Below the pieces are notes generated by a model. It had not been told where the DNA came from. It made no database searches and was given only the letters and a program-made list of their open reading frames with translations. A DNA stretch of 64,000 bases from contig NZ_JAMXQV010000012.1 in assembly GCF_024703995.1 (NCBI RefSeq), forward strand, positions 248,001 through 312,000, written 5' to 3'. Every line of letters begins with the position of its first letter. Position 1 is the first letter of the stretch. The translations under genes were made by a program, and so were the position numbers. Shown piece by piece: positions 32,778 to 40,452 of this stretch. The stretch is from Amycolatopsis iheyensis. Its GTDB lineage: Bacteria; Actinomycetota; Actinomycetes; Mycobacteriales; Pseudonocardiaceae.

Positions 32778-33854
32778 CTACCGGCCCGAGGTGAACCCCG
32801 GCCGGCGCGCGGCCAACGTGACGGCGAACGTGTTGCCGTCACTTTGGACCAGCGAGCTCAGGTACGCGGTGAACGCGCCGCAGCCGGTCAGCGCTGGGAT
32901 CGCGTACGGCCCGCTCAGCGGCCCGCCCGAGGCGAGCGTGAACCCGGCGCCCGTCTTCAGGTCCACCGGGATCGACGCGCTCGCGTGGCAGCCCGCGTCG
33001 GCGACCGGCAGCCCGAACAACGTCACCTGCGGCAGCGCCAGCGCGAGCTTCGCGTGCGCGACGAAGCCGTCGCCGGTGATCTCGCCGGTCTGCGGGCCGT
33101 CCGGGCTGAACTGCAGGTCGGCCGTTCCGGGCACGAACCCGAAGACCTTGAACTCGGCCCGCGTCCGGTCGAACGCCGGGCTGAACCCCGTGAACGACCC
33201 GGTGAGCGGCGCGGTCGCGCCGAGCGCCTTCAACGTCGTCGTGCCGGTGACGCCGTAGTCGCGCGAAGCCGCGCCGACGTCGAAGCTCAACAGCACCGGG
33301 TCCTGGCCGGGATCGAGCGTGCAGTCCGAGGTGAACGAGCCGAGCCCGGTGAACGAGCCGTCGGCCTTCTTCGGCGTGAGCCGCGCGCTGAAGTCCCCGA
33401 TCGTCAGCGTCGTCCGGCCCGCGTTCGGCAGCTGCACCGGCGGGACCGAGCCGGACGCGTTCGTGGTGAACGGCCCCGCCTGCGGCACCGGCGTCTTCGC
33501 GACCGTGAGCGGCAGGTTCAGCGGCAGCGTCAGCGGGCCGTTGGCCAGCGTCACCCCTGCGGACGCCGTCCCTTCGATGCTCGCCGCGCCGACCAGGGCC
33601 AGGCCGCGGGTGGACTTGTCCGGCACGGTCACCGCGACCGCGAGGTCCGCGGTCGTGAACGTGCCACCCGGCGCCGACGGCACTTCGAACGACGCCTTCA
33701 CCTCGACGTCGAGCTTCTGCAGGCCGATCAACGGGAACGGGCAGGTGAAACTCAGCTTCTTGTCGATCGGTGTCGACGCCGAAGCGGCGGCCGGGGCCGA
33801 CACGACCGTCAGGCAGGCGAGGCCCGCCGCGAGCAACCACCGGGCTTTCCGCAC
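32778..33854 (-). CDS. Secreted protein of a repeated local family (DUF6801-like)
   Basis: 358 residues from the GTG at 33854 (GGGAG upstream). Signal peptide RKARWLLAAGLACLTVVSAPAAASAS, then CPFPLIGLQKLDVEVKASF, a first beta domain (LVGAASIEGTASAGVTL), a second (GVTGTTTLKALGATAPLTGSF, FKVFGFVPG) and a C-terminal motif YAIPALTGCGAFTAYLSSLV ... GNTFAVTL. The next gene upstream is a clear paralogue, and partial or related members lie at 62972 and 63826. I think this is the family called DUF6801, but that name is from memory. Function unknown; it is exported with pairs of Cys that could form disulfides. Confidence 0.82.
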   Translation of the reverse strand: MRKARWLLAAGLACLTVVSAPAAASASTPIDKKLSFTCPFPLIGLQKLDVEVKASFEVPSAPGGTFTTADLAVAVTVPDKSTRGLALVGAASIEGTASAGVTLANGPLTLPLNLPLTVAKTPVPQAGPFTTNASGSVPPVQLPNAGRTTLTIGDFSARLTPKKADGSFTGLGSFTSDCTLDPGQDPVLLSFDVGAASRDYGVTGTTTLKALGATAPLTGSFTGFSPAFDRTRAEFKVFGFVPGTADLQFSPDGPQTGEITGDGFVAHAKLALALPQVTLFGLPVADAGCHASASIPVDLKTGAGFTLASGGPLSGPYAIPALTGCGAFTAYLSSLVQSDGNTFAVTLAARRPGFTSGR

Positions 33855-33923
33855 GGGCTCTCCCATCTGAGCAGGGCATGGCACCGGCCCCCGCCGCGGC
33901 GCGGCGGGGGCCGGTAGTTCGGG

Positions 33924-35150
33924 TCACTTCTTGGTGAGCACGAGGTCCAGCTTGTTGCCGTCGCTCTTGGCGAAGGCGCTGATGATGTCGTTGAACGGGC
34001 CGCAGTTCTGCAGCGCGGACAGCGAGTACGTGCCCGCCAGCTTGCCGCCCTTGAGCAGGTCGAAGTCGGGGCCGGTGGTCATCTCGCTGGTCGACGACGT
34101 GGTCGTGCCGCACTTCGGGTCGGTGCTGATCGGGATGCCGAACAGGTTGACCGTGGTGAGGAACGTGTCGAACTTGATGTGCGCCTTGAAGCCGGTGCCC
34201 ACGAGCTCACCCGACTGCTGGCCGTTCTGCACGACCTTGACGTCCGAGCTGCCCTGGAGGAAGCCGAACAGCTTGAAGTCGGTGTGCGTCGGGTCCAGCT
34301 TCAGGTCGCCGGTGAACGTCTTGGCCGACAGGTTGACGTCGGCGTCGAACGAGCCGGTGATCGGCGCGGTGCTGCCGAGCGACTTCAGCGACGTCGACCC
34401 GGTGATGCCGAAGGAGTACTTGATGCCACCACCCGGCGGGGTCGTCGTCGGCGGGGTGGTCGTCGGCGGCGTCGTGGTGGGCGGGGTCGTCGTCGGCGGA
34501 GTGGTGGTGGGCGGGGTCGTCCCCCCACCGCCGGCGATGGTGATCGTGGCCAGGGTGTTGTTCTGGCCGGCGTCCTGCGTGCAGGGCGCGTCGATCGTGC
34601 CGTCCGGCGTGATGCCGGTGACCGAGCCGTCGGCCTTGCGCGGGGTGACCTTGAGCTGCAGGTCGCCGACGGTGATCTTCGCCTGGCCGGGCTGGGTGAA
34701 CGTCAGCGACGGCGTCTTGCCGGACGCGTTGATGTTCAGCTCACCCGAGGCCGGGATGTTCGTCTTGTCGAGCGTGATCGGGACGTTGACCGGCAGGTTG
34801 AGGCTCGGCGCCGCGACGGTCGCGGCGGCTGTCGCGGTGCCCTCGATGGTCGTGGCGCCGATCAGGCTCAGGCCGGCGACGGTGTCCGCGTTGATGGTGG
34901 ACACCGCCTTGATGTCGAACGCGCCGGTCGGCTGGCCGGTGTTCACCGTGGTCGGCAGGTCGGTGTTGATCACCACCTTCAGCGACTGCGAACCCACCAG
35001 CGGCAGCGTGCAGTGGTAGTTCAGCGTCAGCGAGATCGGGTCGGCGGCGCTCGTCTGCGCCCCGAGCACCAGCGCGGTGGCGACGAGCCCCACCGCGGCC
35101 GTGGCCGCGGCGGCCGCGACCGTCTTCTTCTTGCCTCTTGGGTGACTCAC
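33924..35150 (-). CDS. Secreted DUF6801-like protein with Thr-Pro linker
   Basis: 408 residues from the GTG at 35150 (GGAAGG 6 bases upstream); longer in-frame starts would place basic low-complexity sequence before the signal peptide. Signal peptide KKKTVAAAAATAAVGLVATALVLGAQTSA; N-terminal domain with HCTLPLVGSQSLKVVINTDL and LSLIGATTIEGTATAAATV; a stalk of TTTPP repeats (about 228-255); C-terminal domain SFGITGSTSLKSLGSTAPITG, FKLFGFLQG and the ending LLKGGKLAGTYSLSALQNCG ... SDGNKLDLVLTKK. The last part is closely similar to the partial gene at 63826. Palindromic and direct repeats lie in its upstream region. Confidence 0.85.
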   Translation of the reverse strand: MSHPRGKKKTVAAAAATAAVGLVATALVLGAQTSAADPISLTLNYHCTLPLVGSQSLKVVINTDLPTTVNTGQPTGAFDIKAVSTINADTVAGLSLIGATTIEGTATAAATVAAPSLNLPVNVPITLDKTNIPASGELNINASGKTPSLTFTQPGQAKITVGDLQLKVTPRKADGSVTGITPDGTIDAPCTQDAGQNNTLATITIAGGGGTTPPTTTPPTTTPPTTTPPTTTPPTTTPPGGGIKYSFGITGSTSLKSLGSTAPITGSFDADVNLSAKTFTGDLKLDPTHTDFKLFGFLQGSSDVKVVQNGQQSGELVGTGFKAHIKFDTFLTTVNLFGIPISTDPKCGTTTSSTSEMTTGPDFDLLKGGKLAGTYSLSALQNCGPFNDIISAFAKSDGNKLDLVLTKK

Positions 35151-35164
35151 GATGGTCCTTCCGT

Positions 35165-35180
35165 GTATCAACAGTGATAC
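35165..35180. promoter_or_regulatory. Palindrome in the 5' region of the secreted-protein gene
   Basis: GTATCA-ACAG-TGATAC, a 6-4-6 inverted repeat, lies 15 bases upstream of the start codon at 35150, just before the ribosome binding site. It could be a repressor site or a small hairpin in the leader. Confidence 0.4.
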
Positions 35181-35259
35181 GAAACGGCGCTTGTAAATCG
35201 CGACCGGACCGTAAGCTAACGAGCGCCGCTGGCGCCGTTCAAGAGCTTTCGGTAAAAAG

Positions 35260-35296
35260 GTCACACCGGCACCGCAAATTGTCACGCCGGCACGCC
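35260..35296. repeat. Direct repeat with 21-base spacing in a divergent promoter region
   Basis: GTCACACCGGCACCGC (35260-35275) and GTCACGCCGGCACGCC (35281-35296) start 21 bases apart, two helical turns. They lie in the 311-base gap (35151-35461) between the divergent genes at 35150 and 35462. Apart from these and the palindrome at 35165-35180 I see no gene in the gap. Confidence 0.45.
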
Positions 35297-35461
35297 ACCG
35301 GGTCGGCGTTCCTAGCAGGGCAAGGAGAGTTTCCCCAGCGCAGCGGCCCCGCCGAAGCGCTGACGCGCGTGACAAGTCCGCACCGCGGAATGTTGACGCG
35401 AGTGCCAATCCGCTTTTCTCTCCTTGCTCGCACACAACCGCGCCGCGTAGCTTCGAAACCC

Positions 35462-36025
35462 ATGAAAAGAATGCACAGCGCGGTGCTCGGCATGGCGGCG
35501 GCCGCACTTCTCTCGTGCGCCGCCTGTGGCTCGGACGCACCCGCCGACCCCGGCCGGCACGCCGACCCCGCGGCACTGGCCTGGGCCGACAAGGTCTGCA
35601 CCGGGGTGGCCGCGGGCTCGGCGAAGCTGTCCCAGCCGCCGGCGGTCGACGAAGCCGACCCGGTCAAGACCCGCGACGCGATGGTCGACTTCCTGGGCCG
35701 CCTCGGCTCGGCCCTCGACGACATGGCGGGCGGCATCCGCACCGCCGGCGTCCCGCCCGTCCCGGATGGACAGTCCGCGGTGGACAAGGCCACCGGCAAC
35801 CTCACCGAGACCAAGACCAAGCTCGCCGAGACGAAGTCCAAGATGGAGCAGGCGAAGGTGACCGACCAGCCGAGCCTGCGCCAGGTCATCTCGGAGGCCG
35901 ACTCGACGATGGGCCAGCTCGCCGACCCGGAGGGCCCGATCAAGGACCTCAAGGCGAACCCCGAGCTGAACCTGGCCTTCGGCGAGTCCGCGACCTGCAA
36001 GCGCGTCTACGGGACCGGCTCGTGA
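35462..36025 (+). CDS. Small exported lipoprotein
   Basis: 187 residues from the ATG at 35462; a TAGCTT 8 bases before it suggests a leaderless start, and no ribosome binding site is evident. The signal peptide ends in LLSCAAC, with Cys19 or Cys22 as the lipidated residue. The mature part is helical and Lys/Asp-rich (TKTKLAETKSKMEQAKV) and ends with SATCKRVYGTG. No domain recognised. Its stop overlaps the lipase start (GTGA), so the two are coupled; it may help secretion or anchoring of the lipase. Confidence 0.85.
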   Translation: MKRMHSAVLGMAAAALLSCAACGSDAPADPGRHADPAALAWADKVCTGVAAGSAKLSQPPAVDEADPVKTRDAMVDFLGRLGSALDDMAGGIRTAGVPPVPDGQSAVDKATGNLTETKTKLAETKSKMEQAKVTDQPSLRQVISEADSTMGQLADPEGPIKDLKANPELNLAFGESATCKRVYGTGS

Positions 36026-37206
36026 TCGCCCGGCGCGTGCCGGCGGTCTTCCTGGCGCTGGCGCTGGCCGGCGTGTTCGCGCCCGCGGCGTCGGCGGCCT
36101 CGGAACCCGGCCCCTCGGACGACTCGTTCTACACCCCGCCTTCGCCGTTGCCCGCGGGAAAACCGGGTGACGTCCTCCGCTGGCGGCCGTCGAACGCGGG
36201 GCCACGCAAGGGTTCCGTCGACGCGTGGCAGGTGATGTACCTGTCGACGAACGCGCTCGGGCAGCCCGACGCCGTCACCGGGACCGTGCTGGTGCCGAAG
36301 AACGCCGACCGCGCGAGCGCGCCGATCGTCTCGTTCGACCCCGGCACGCACGGGCCGGCGTTCGGCTGCACGCCGTCGAAGATGATCGACATCGGCGCGT
36401 TCTACGAGCAGCCCGGCCTCGACGACCTGCTCGACGCGGGCTACGCGGTGTCCGTCCCGGACTACGAGGGCTACCAGAGCACGCCCAAGACGACCTACGT
36501 CGTGGGCCGCTCCGAAGGCCCGGCGGTGATCGACGGCGTCCGCGCGGCCCAGCGGCTCCCCGCGGCCGGGCTGTCGGCGACGTCGAAGGTGGTCTTCCGC
36601 GGGTACTCCCAAGGCGGCGGCGCCGCGGCGTGGGCCGGCGAGCTGCAGCCGACGTACGCGCCGGAGCTGAACCTCGTCGGGATCGCGGCCGGCGGGGTGC
36701 CGGCGGACCTCGTCCAGGTGACGCTGCAGCTGGACGGCAAGTTCGGCTTCGGCGTGTTCGCCTACGCGCTGCTCGGCCTCGACCAGGCCTACCCGGAGCT
36801 GAAGCTCGACTCGTTCCTCAGCGACAACGGCCGCGCGAAGCTCGCCGAGATGAAGCAGAGCGCGTGCACGTTCGAGCTGCTCACGACGTACGCGAACCAG
36901 AAGATCGCGGACTACACGACCGGCCCGGGCTACATCAAGCCCGCGTGGGTCGCGCGGCTGACCGAGAACAAGCTCGGCGGCAGCCCGCCGAAGGTGCCGG
37001 TGTTCCAGTACCACGCCACCGGTGACCAGCTGGTGCAGTTCGCGCAGGCCGACAGCCTGCACAAGGCGTACTGCGCGGCCGGGGTGGCCGAGACGTGGAA
37101 GACCTACGACACCGACCACATCACGCTGGTCTACACCGGCAACGCCGACGTCCTGGCCTTCGTCAAGGACCGGATCGCCGGGAAGCCGGCGAGCGCGAAC
37201 TGCTGA
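36022..37206 (+). CDS. Secretory lipase (LIP family)
   Basis: 394 residues from a GTG overlapping the lipoprotein stop. Signal peptide ends ASAAS. The protein matches the LIP family (PF03583): DSFYTPPSPLP near the start, ISFDPGTHG, DYEGYQSTPKTTYVVGRSEG, nucleophile elbow GYSQGGGAAAWAGEL (Ser about 197), acid in YHATGDQLVQF and base in DTDHITLV. The disulfide Cys residues of the family (GCTPSK, QSACTFE) are present. It hydrolyses acylglycerols or other esters outside the cell. The lipoprotein gene upstream and the mce and ligase genes downstream in the window point to lipid use in this region. Confidence 0.92.
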   Translation: MIARRVPAVFLALALAGVFAPAASAASEPGPSDDSFYTPPSPLPAGKPGDVLRWRPSNAGPRKGSVDAWQVMYLSTNALGQPDAVTGTVLVPKNADRASAPIVSFDPGTHGPAFGCTPSKMIDIGAFYEQPGLDDLLDAGYAVSVPDYEGYQSTPKTTYVVGRSEGPAVIDGVRAAQRLPAAGLSATSKVVFRGYSQGGGAAAWAGELQPTYAPELNLVGIAAGGVPADLVQVTLQLDGKFGFGVFAYALLGLDQAYPELKLDSFLSDNGRAKLAEMKQSACTFELLTTYANQKIADYTTGPGYIKPAWVARLTENKLGGSPPKVPVFQYHATGDQLVQFAQADSLHKAYCAAGVAETWKTYDTDHITLVYTGNADVLAFVKDRIAGKPASANC

Positions 37207-37803
37207 TCAGCGGTCGCGCCGGCCGTGCGGGTGCTGGTGCTGCCACGAGCTGACCACCGAGCTCACGTACTCCTGCCACTGGTCCTGCGCCGGCGGCGGC
37301 GCCGACGTCGTGGGCCGCGCCGGCTTGCGTCCCGCGCCGGCCGGCGCCTCGGTGGTCCGGGCCGGGGTGTCGCGCACCCGGGCGGTCAGCGGGGTCGGCG
37401 CGGCGGTCGCGCTCATCGTCTCGACCGCCTCGCTGGAGGCCGGCGGCGGCGCGGGGGCGGAGGCGCCGGGCGGCGGCACGGCGGTCCCGCCGACCTGGTG
37501 CGGCTGGAACAGCACGACGGCGGCCAGCCCGAGCGCGACGGCCCCACCGGCGGCGAGCACGTACGGCTTCGTGCGGCGCGAGTCAGCCGGGGGCGCGTCG
37601 AGCGGACGTTCGTCGTCGGGTTCGGGGGCGGCCAGCTCGGCGTCGAGGATGGCCAGGGGGTCGGGCGCGGGCTCCGGCTCGGGCCCGGCTTCCTCGGCGA
37701 GCTTCGCGTCGAGTTCACCGCGGATCATCAGCGGCTTCGTCTGCGAGAGGTTCACCAGTTCGGCGACCGAGGGGATGTCACCCTCACCGCCCTTGCGTGC
37801 CAT
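37207..37803 (-). CDS. Single-pass membrane protein with Pro/Ala-rich C-terminus
   Basis: 198 residues from the ATG at 37803 (GGAGG 7 bases upstream). The cytoplasmic part is acidic and Pro-rich (GDIPSVAELVNLSQTKPLMIRGELDAKL), followed by a membrane helix (about 88-108, VLAAGGAVALGLAAVVLF) and a Pro/Thr/Ala-rich outside segment ending WQEYVSSVVSSWQHQ. No known domain. The gene ends immediately after the convergent lipase stop and its start is 38 bases from the divergent GtrA gene. Confidence 0.72.
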   Translation of the reverse strand: MARKGGEGDIPSVAELVNLSQTKPLMIRGELDAKLAEEAGPEPEPAPDPLAILDAELAAPEPDDERPLDAPPADSRRTKPYVLAAGGAVALGLAAVVLFQPHQVGGTAVPPPGASAPAPPPASSEAVETMSATAAPTPLTARVRDTPARTTEAPAGAGRKPARPTTSAPPPAQDQWQEYVSSVVSSWQHQHPHGRRDR

Positions 37804-37841
37804 CGAAAGACCTCCACCCTGGGTCGTCACCTGGAGGAACC

Positions 37842-38375
37842 ATGCCCGAGCCGCGAGAGCTGCTCCGCTTCGCCGTCGTCGGCCTGGCCGCGTACGGGGT
37901 CACCCTACTGGGCGACTACAGCCTGAAGCTCACCGTGTTCCGGGAGAAACCGGTAACCGCGCTTTTCTTCGCCACGGTGGCCTCGACGGCGTTCGCGTAC
38001 CTGCTGTCCCGGCGCTGGTCGTTCGCGAACCGCGGCGGCCACCACCGGGCCCGGGAAGCGTTGCTGTTCTTCGTGGTCAACGCGGGCGCGGTGGCGGTGA
38101 ACCTGGTGCCACCGCTGGTCTCGCGGTACGTGCTGCGGCTGGAGACACCGCACGTGAGCTACCTGGCGCAGGAGATCGCGGACTTCGTGGCGGGGATGGT
38201 GCTGGGCACTCTTTCGGGGACGGCGTTCCGCTGGTACGGCTACCGCCGGTGGGTGTTCCCCCGGTCAGCGCCACCAGTTCGCATCCCCGAGGACATCGAA
38301 CCCGAGCTTGTCGTAGAGCGGCTTGCCGGCCCGCGAGGCGGTGAGCGTGACGGGCAGGTCGTCGAAGTGCCGTAG
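37842..38375 (+). CDS. GtrA-family membrane protein
   Basis: 177 residues from the ATG at 37842 (GGAGG upstream). Four membrane helices with the GtrA pattern: LLRFAVVGLAAYGVTLLGDYSL, LFFATVASTAFAYLLSRRWSF, LLFFVVNAGAVAVNLV and VAGMVLGTLSGTAFRWYGYRRWVF. Family members help move lipid-linked sugars or cell-wall polymers across the membrane. The family normally ends near YRRWVF; here about 35 more residues continue, lying antisense over the last 111 bases of the convergent GNAT gene, so this tail may be non-functional or a lost stop. Confidence 0.88.
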   Translation: MPEPRELLRFAVVGLAAYGVTLLGDYSLKLTVFREKPVTALFFATVASTAFAYLLSRRWSFANRGGHHRAREALLFFVVNAGAVAVNLVPPLVSRYVLRLETPHVSYLAQEIADFVAGMVLGTLSGTAFRWYGYRRWVFPRSAPPVRIPEDIEPELVVERLAGPRGGERDGQVVEVP

Positions 38376-38951
38376 GACGGCGAGCATGAGGGCCCGCCCG
38401 ACCCCTCGCGACCGGTGTTCGGGCAGGGTCGTGACCCAGTAGGCGCCCCCGACCCCGCCGGCGCGCATGGTGACGCAGGCGCCCGCGTCGCCGTGCCGGA
38501 AGAAGGTCAGGTCCGGGTGGGCGAGCGTCTCGGGGAAGGCCCCGCCACCTTCGTACTCCTCGAGCGGGAAGCCCCGCACGATGATGTCTTCGACCTCGGC
38601 GGCGGTGCTCAGCCGGGTGAGCGCGCCGGGGTCGGCCGCGGGCCCGGGTTCGCGCACCATGACGGGCAGCTGCCGGGCGGTGAACCCGGCGGCGCTGAGG
38701 TCAAGCACCCGGAACGGATCCTCGACGACGACGGTCCGGCCCGCCTCGCGTTTTTCCCGGGCGAGTTCGGTCAGTTCACCGTGGCCGGCTTTTGCGGCGG
38801 TCGTGACCATGATCCGGAACCGGCGGCCGTCGATGGCGGTGTAGGCGGGACGTTCCCGCACGTCATCGCCCCGCGCCCGGGCCAGGGCGGTCCACATCGC
38901 GACGGCGTTGTCGCAGGCCTGCTGCAGCCGTTCGGTGAGCAATCCGGTCAT
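38265..38951 (-). CDS. GNAT-family N-acetyltransferase
   Basis: 228 residues from the ATG at 38951; reverse-strand TAAGCT 7 bases upstream suggests a leaderless start. The acetyl-CoA fold is in the C-terminal half: GAYWVTTLPEHRSRGVGRALMLAVL is motif A with the RSRGVG pyrophosphate loop, and KPLYDKLGFDVLGD is motif B. The N-terminal half (ERLQQACDNAVAMWTALARARG, RRFRIMVTTAAKAGHGEL) resembles two-domain GNAT proteins. Substrate unknown. Its 3' end overlaps the GtrA tail by 111 bases. Confidence 0.9.
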   Translation of the reverse strand: MTGLLTERLQQACDNAVAMWTALARARGDDVRERPAYTAIDGRRFRIMVTTAAKAGHGELTELAREKREAGRTVVVEDPFRVLDLSAAGFTARQLPVMVREPGPAADPGALTRLSTAAEVEDIIVRGFPLEEYEGGGAFPETLAHPDLTFFRHGDAGACVTMRAGGVGGAYWVTTLPEHRSRGVGRALMLAVLRHFDDLPVTLTASRAGKPLYDKLGFDVLGDANWWR

Positions 38952-39129
38952 GTCGGGCAGCTTAGGGTGGGGCCGGTCGTGCTCCCAGAGCCAATCAGCG
39001 CACGTCGGGCCGGGCCACTTCGAGTTGTCCACAGCCAAGCGCGAATGTGGACATCTCGAGCGCTCACCGCCCGATCCACAGGTTTCGTCGCACCCCGCCG
39101 ATAGACTGGACCGGGGAACGCCCCCCAGG

Positions 39130-39132
39130 GAG
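39130..39132. repeat. Left copy of the IS30 target-site duplication
   Basis: GAG immediately outside the left inverted repeat matches GAG at 40429-40431 outside the right one. A 3-base duplication of this kind suits the 2-3 base duplications of IS30-type elements. Confidence 0.65.
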
Positions 39133-40428
39133 GGCGGTTTCTAGCGGTCATTGCAACACTGCTGCTGGTGGGTGGTGTTGAGTAACTGTGTCATGCGTTC
39201 GGCGGGTGTGTCCCAGTTGAGGGTCATTCTGGGGCGGTCGTTGAGTTCAGTGGCGACGGTATCGAGGTGCGCGGCGGTGTGCACCGAGAGGTCGGTGCCT
39301 TTGGGGAAGTACTGGCGCAACAGGCCGTTGGTGTTCTCGTTCGAGCCGCGTTGCCAGGGTGCGTGCGGGTCGCAGAAGTAGACCGGCATGTCCGTGGCCG
39401 CGGTGAACTGGCCGTGCAGGTGCATCTCGCTGCCCTGATCCCAGGTCAGCGACCGTCTCAGCTGCGCCGGCAACGTGGCGATCTTCGCGATGAGGGCGTC
39501 ACGGACCAGGGGCGGGGTGTAGCCCTCGGGCAGGTGCAGCAGCATGACGTAGCGGGTATTGCGTTCGACCAGGGTGGCGATCGCGGAGCGGTTGTGGGCG
39601 CCCATGATCAGGTCGCCTTCCCAGTGCCCCGGCACCGCCCGGTCGGCGGCTTCGGCCGGCCGGTCGCTGATCATCACCATCGGGGTGGCCATCCGCGGCC
39701 GCCGCTGATCCGGGCGGATATGCGCCCGACGCTCGATGCGGCCGGTGCGCAGCCATCCGGCGACCTCACGCCGCAGACCACCCCGAGCCTGCAGATATAG
39801 CGCTTGGTAGATGGTTTCGCAGCTCACATGCCACTCCAGGCGGTCGGGATGGTCGCGACGGAGCCTGCGGGTGATCTGCTGCGGGCTCCACCGCGTGTCC
39901 AGCCCATCCTCGACGATGGCCCGCAGCGCCGGATCGGCAGTGAGTTTGCTGGTCTTGGGCCGGGCCCGCCGGGCCATGGCCAGCTCGTGCGCGGCATGGG
40001 GCTGGTAGGTGCCATTCGGTTGCTGGTTGCGGTCCAGTTCCCGGCTGATTGTCGACACCGGGCGCCCCAGCTCCGCCGCGATCGCCCGCAGCGAAACCCC
40101 GGGCTCGCGGACCCGGTCAGCGAGCCGGATCCGCTCGTCCAAGCTCAAGAACCGCGAGGACACCTCCACCAGCGGCGGCGCTGTGGCCTGGGCCGCCGCC
40201 GCCCGCCAGCGTTTCGCGGTCCGGTAATTCACTCCGACCTGCCGGGCCGCTTCTCTGCTGCCAGTTCCCGCTTCCACCAGCGCAAAGTAAGCCACTCGCT
40301 CGGCGGTCAACGCTCGGCCACGCCGATGGGGACCACGCACGACACCGCTCAACGCTCGGTCTCGATCTCGGCTGGACATGTAGCAACTCCTGAACACTCA
40401 GGTGTTGCAACCACCGCTAGAAACCGCC
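39133..40428. mobile_element. IS30-family insertion sequence, intact
   Basis: 1296 bases bounded by 27-base inverted repeats (39133-39159 and 40402-40428) that differ at two positions; each begins GGCGGTTTCTAGCGGT when read inwards. One transposase gene fills the element. Flanking GAG triplets give a target duplication. The gene's stop codon lies inside the left repeat. Removing the element joins a C-run (39121-39126) to a G-run (40436-40440), so it appears to have landed in the loop of a hairpin between the GNAT and PucR-type genes. Perfect coding frame and paired ends suggest a recent, active copy. Confidence 0.93.
39141..40397 (-). CDS. IS30-family transposase
   Basis: 418 residues. The N-terminal half holds helix-turn-helix segments (SREAARQVGVNYRTAKRW; SLRAIAAELGRPVSTISREL), and the C-terminal half is a DDE integrase domain: first Asp in GHWEGDLIMGA, second in TWDQGSEMHLH, Glu in RGSNENTNGLLRQYFPKGTD. 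Length and order are as in the IS30 family. It recognises the 27-base ends of its element and catalyses cut-and-paste or circle-type transposition. The stop codon is inside the left inverted repeat. Confidence 0.96.
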   Translation of the reverse strand: MFRSCYMSSRDRDRALSGVVRGPHRRGRALTAERVAYFALVEAGTGSREAARQVGVNYRTAKRWRAAAAQATAPPLVEVSSRFLSLDERIRLADRVREPGVSLRAIAAELGRPVSTISRELDRNQQPNGTYQPHAAHELAMARRARPKTSKLTADPALRAIVEDGLDTRWSPQQITRRLRRDHPDRLEWHVSCETIYQALYLQARGGLRREVAGWLRTGRIERRAHIRPDQRRPRMATPMVMISDRPAEAADRAVPGHWEGDLIMGAHNRSAIATLVERNTRYVMLLHLPEGYTPPLVRDALIAKIATLPAQLRRSLTWDQGSEMHLHGQFTAATDMPVYFCDPHAPWQRGSNENTNGLLRQYFPKGTDLSVHTAAHLDTVATELNDRPRMTLNWDTPAERMTQLLNTTHQQQCCNDR

Positions 40429-40431
40429 GAG
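40402..40431. repeat. Right inverted repeat and target duplication of the IS30 element
   Basis: 40402-40428 is the reverse complement of 39133-39159 with two mismatches; GAG at 40429-40431 is the right copy of the target duplication. Confidence 0.8.
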
Positions 40432-40452
40432 CGGCGGGGGACCCTTCTCCGC

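Noticed and set aside
39025..39053. Two DnaA-box-like words (TTGTCCACA and its near complement)
   Set aside because: Only two copies, no dnaA, dnaN or AT-rich region; likely part of the recurrent TCCA...TGGA word background in this sequence.
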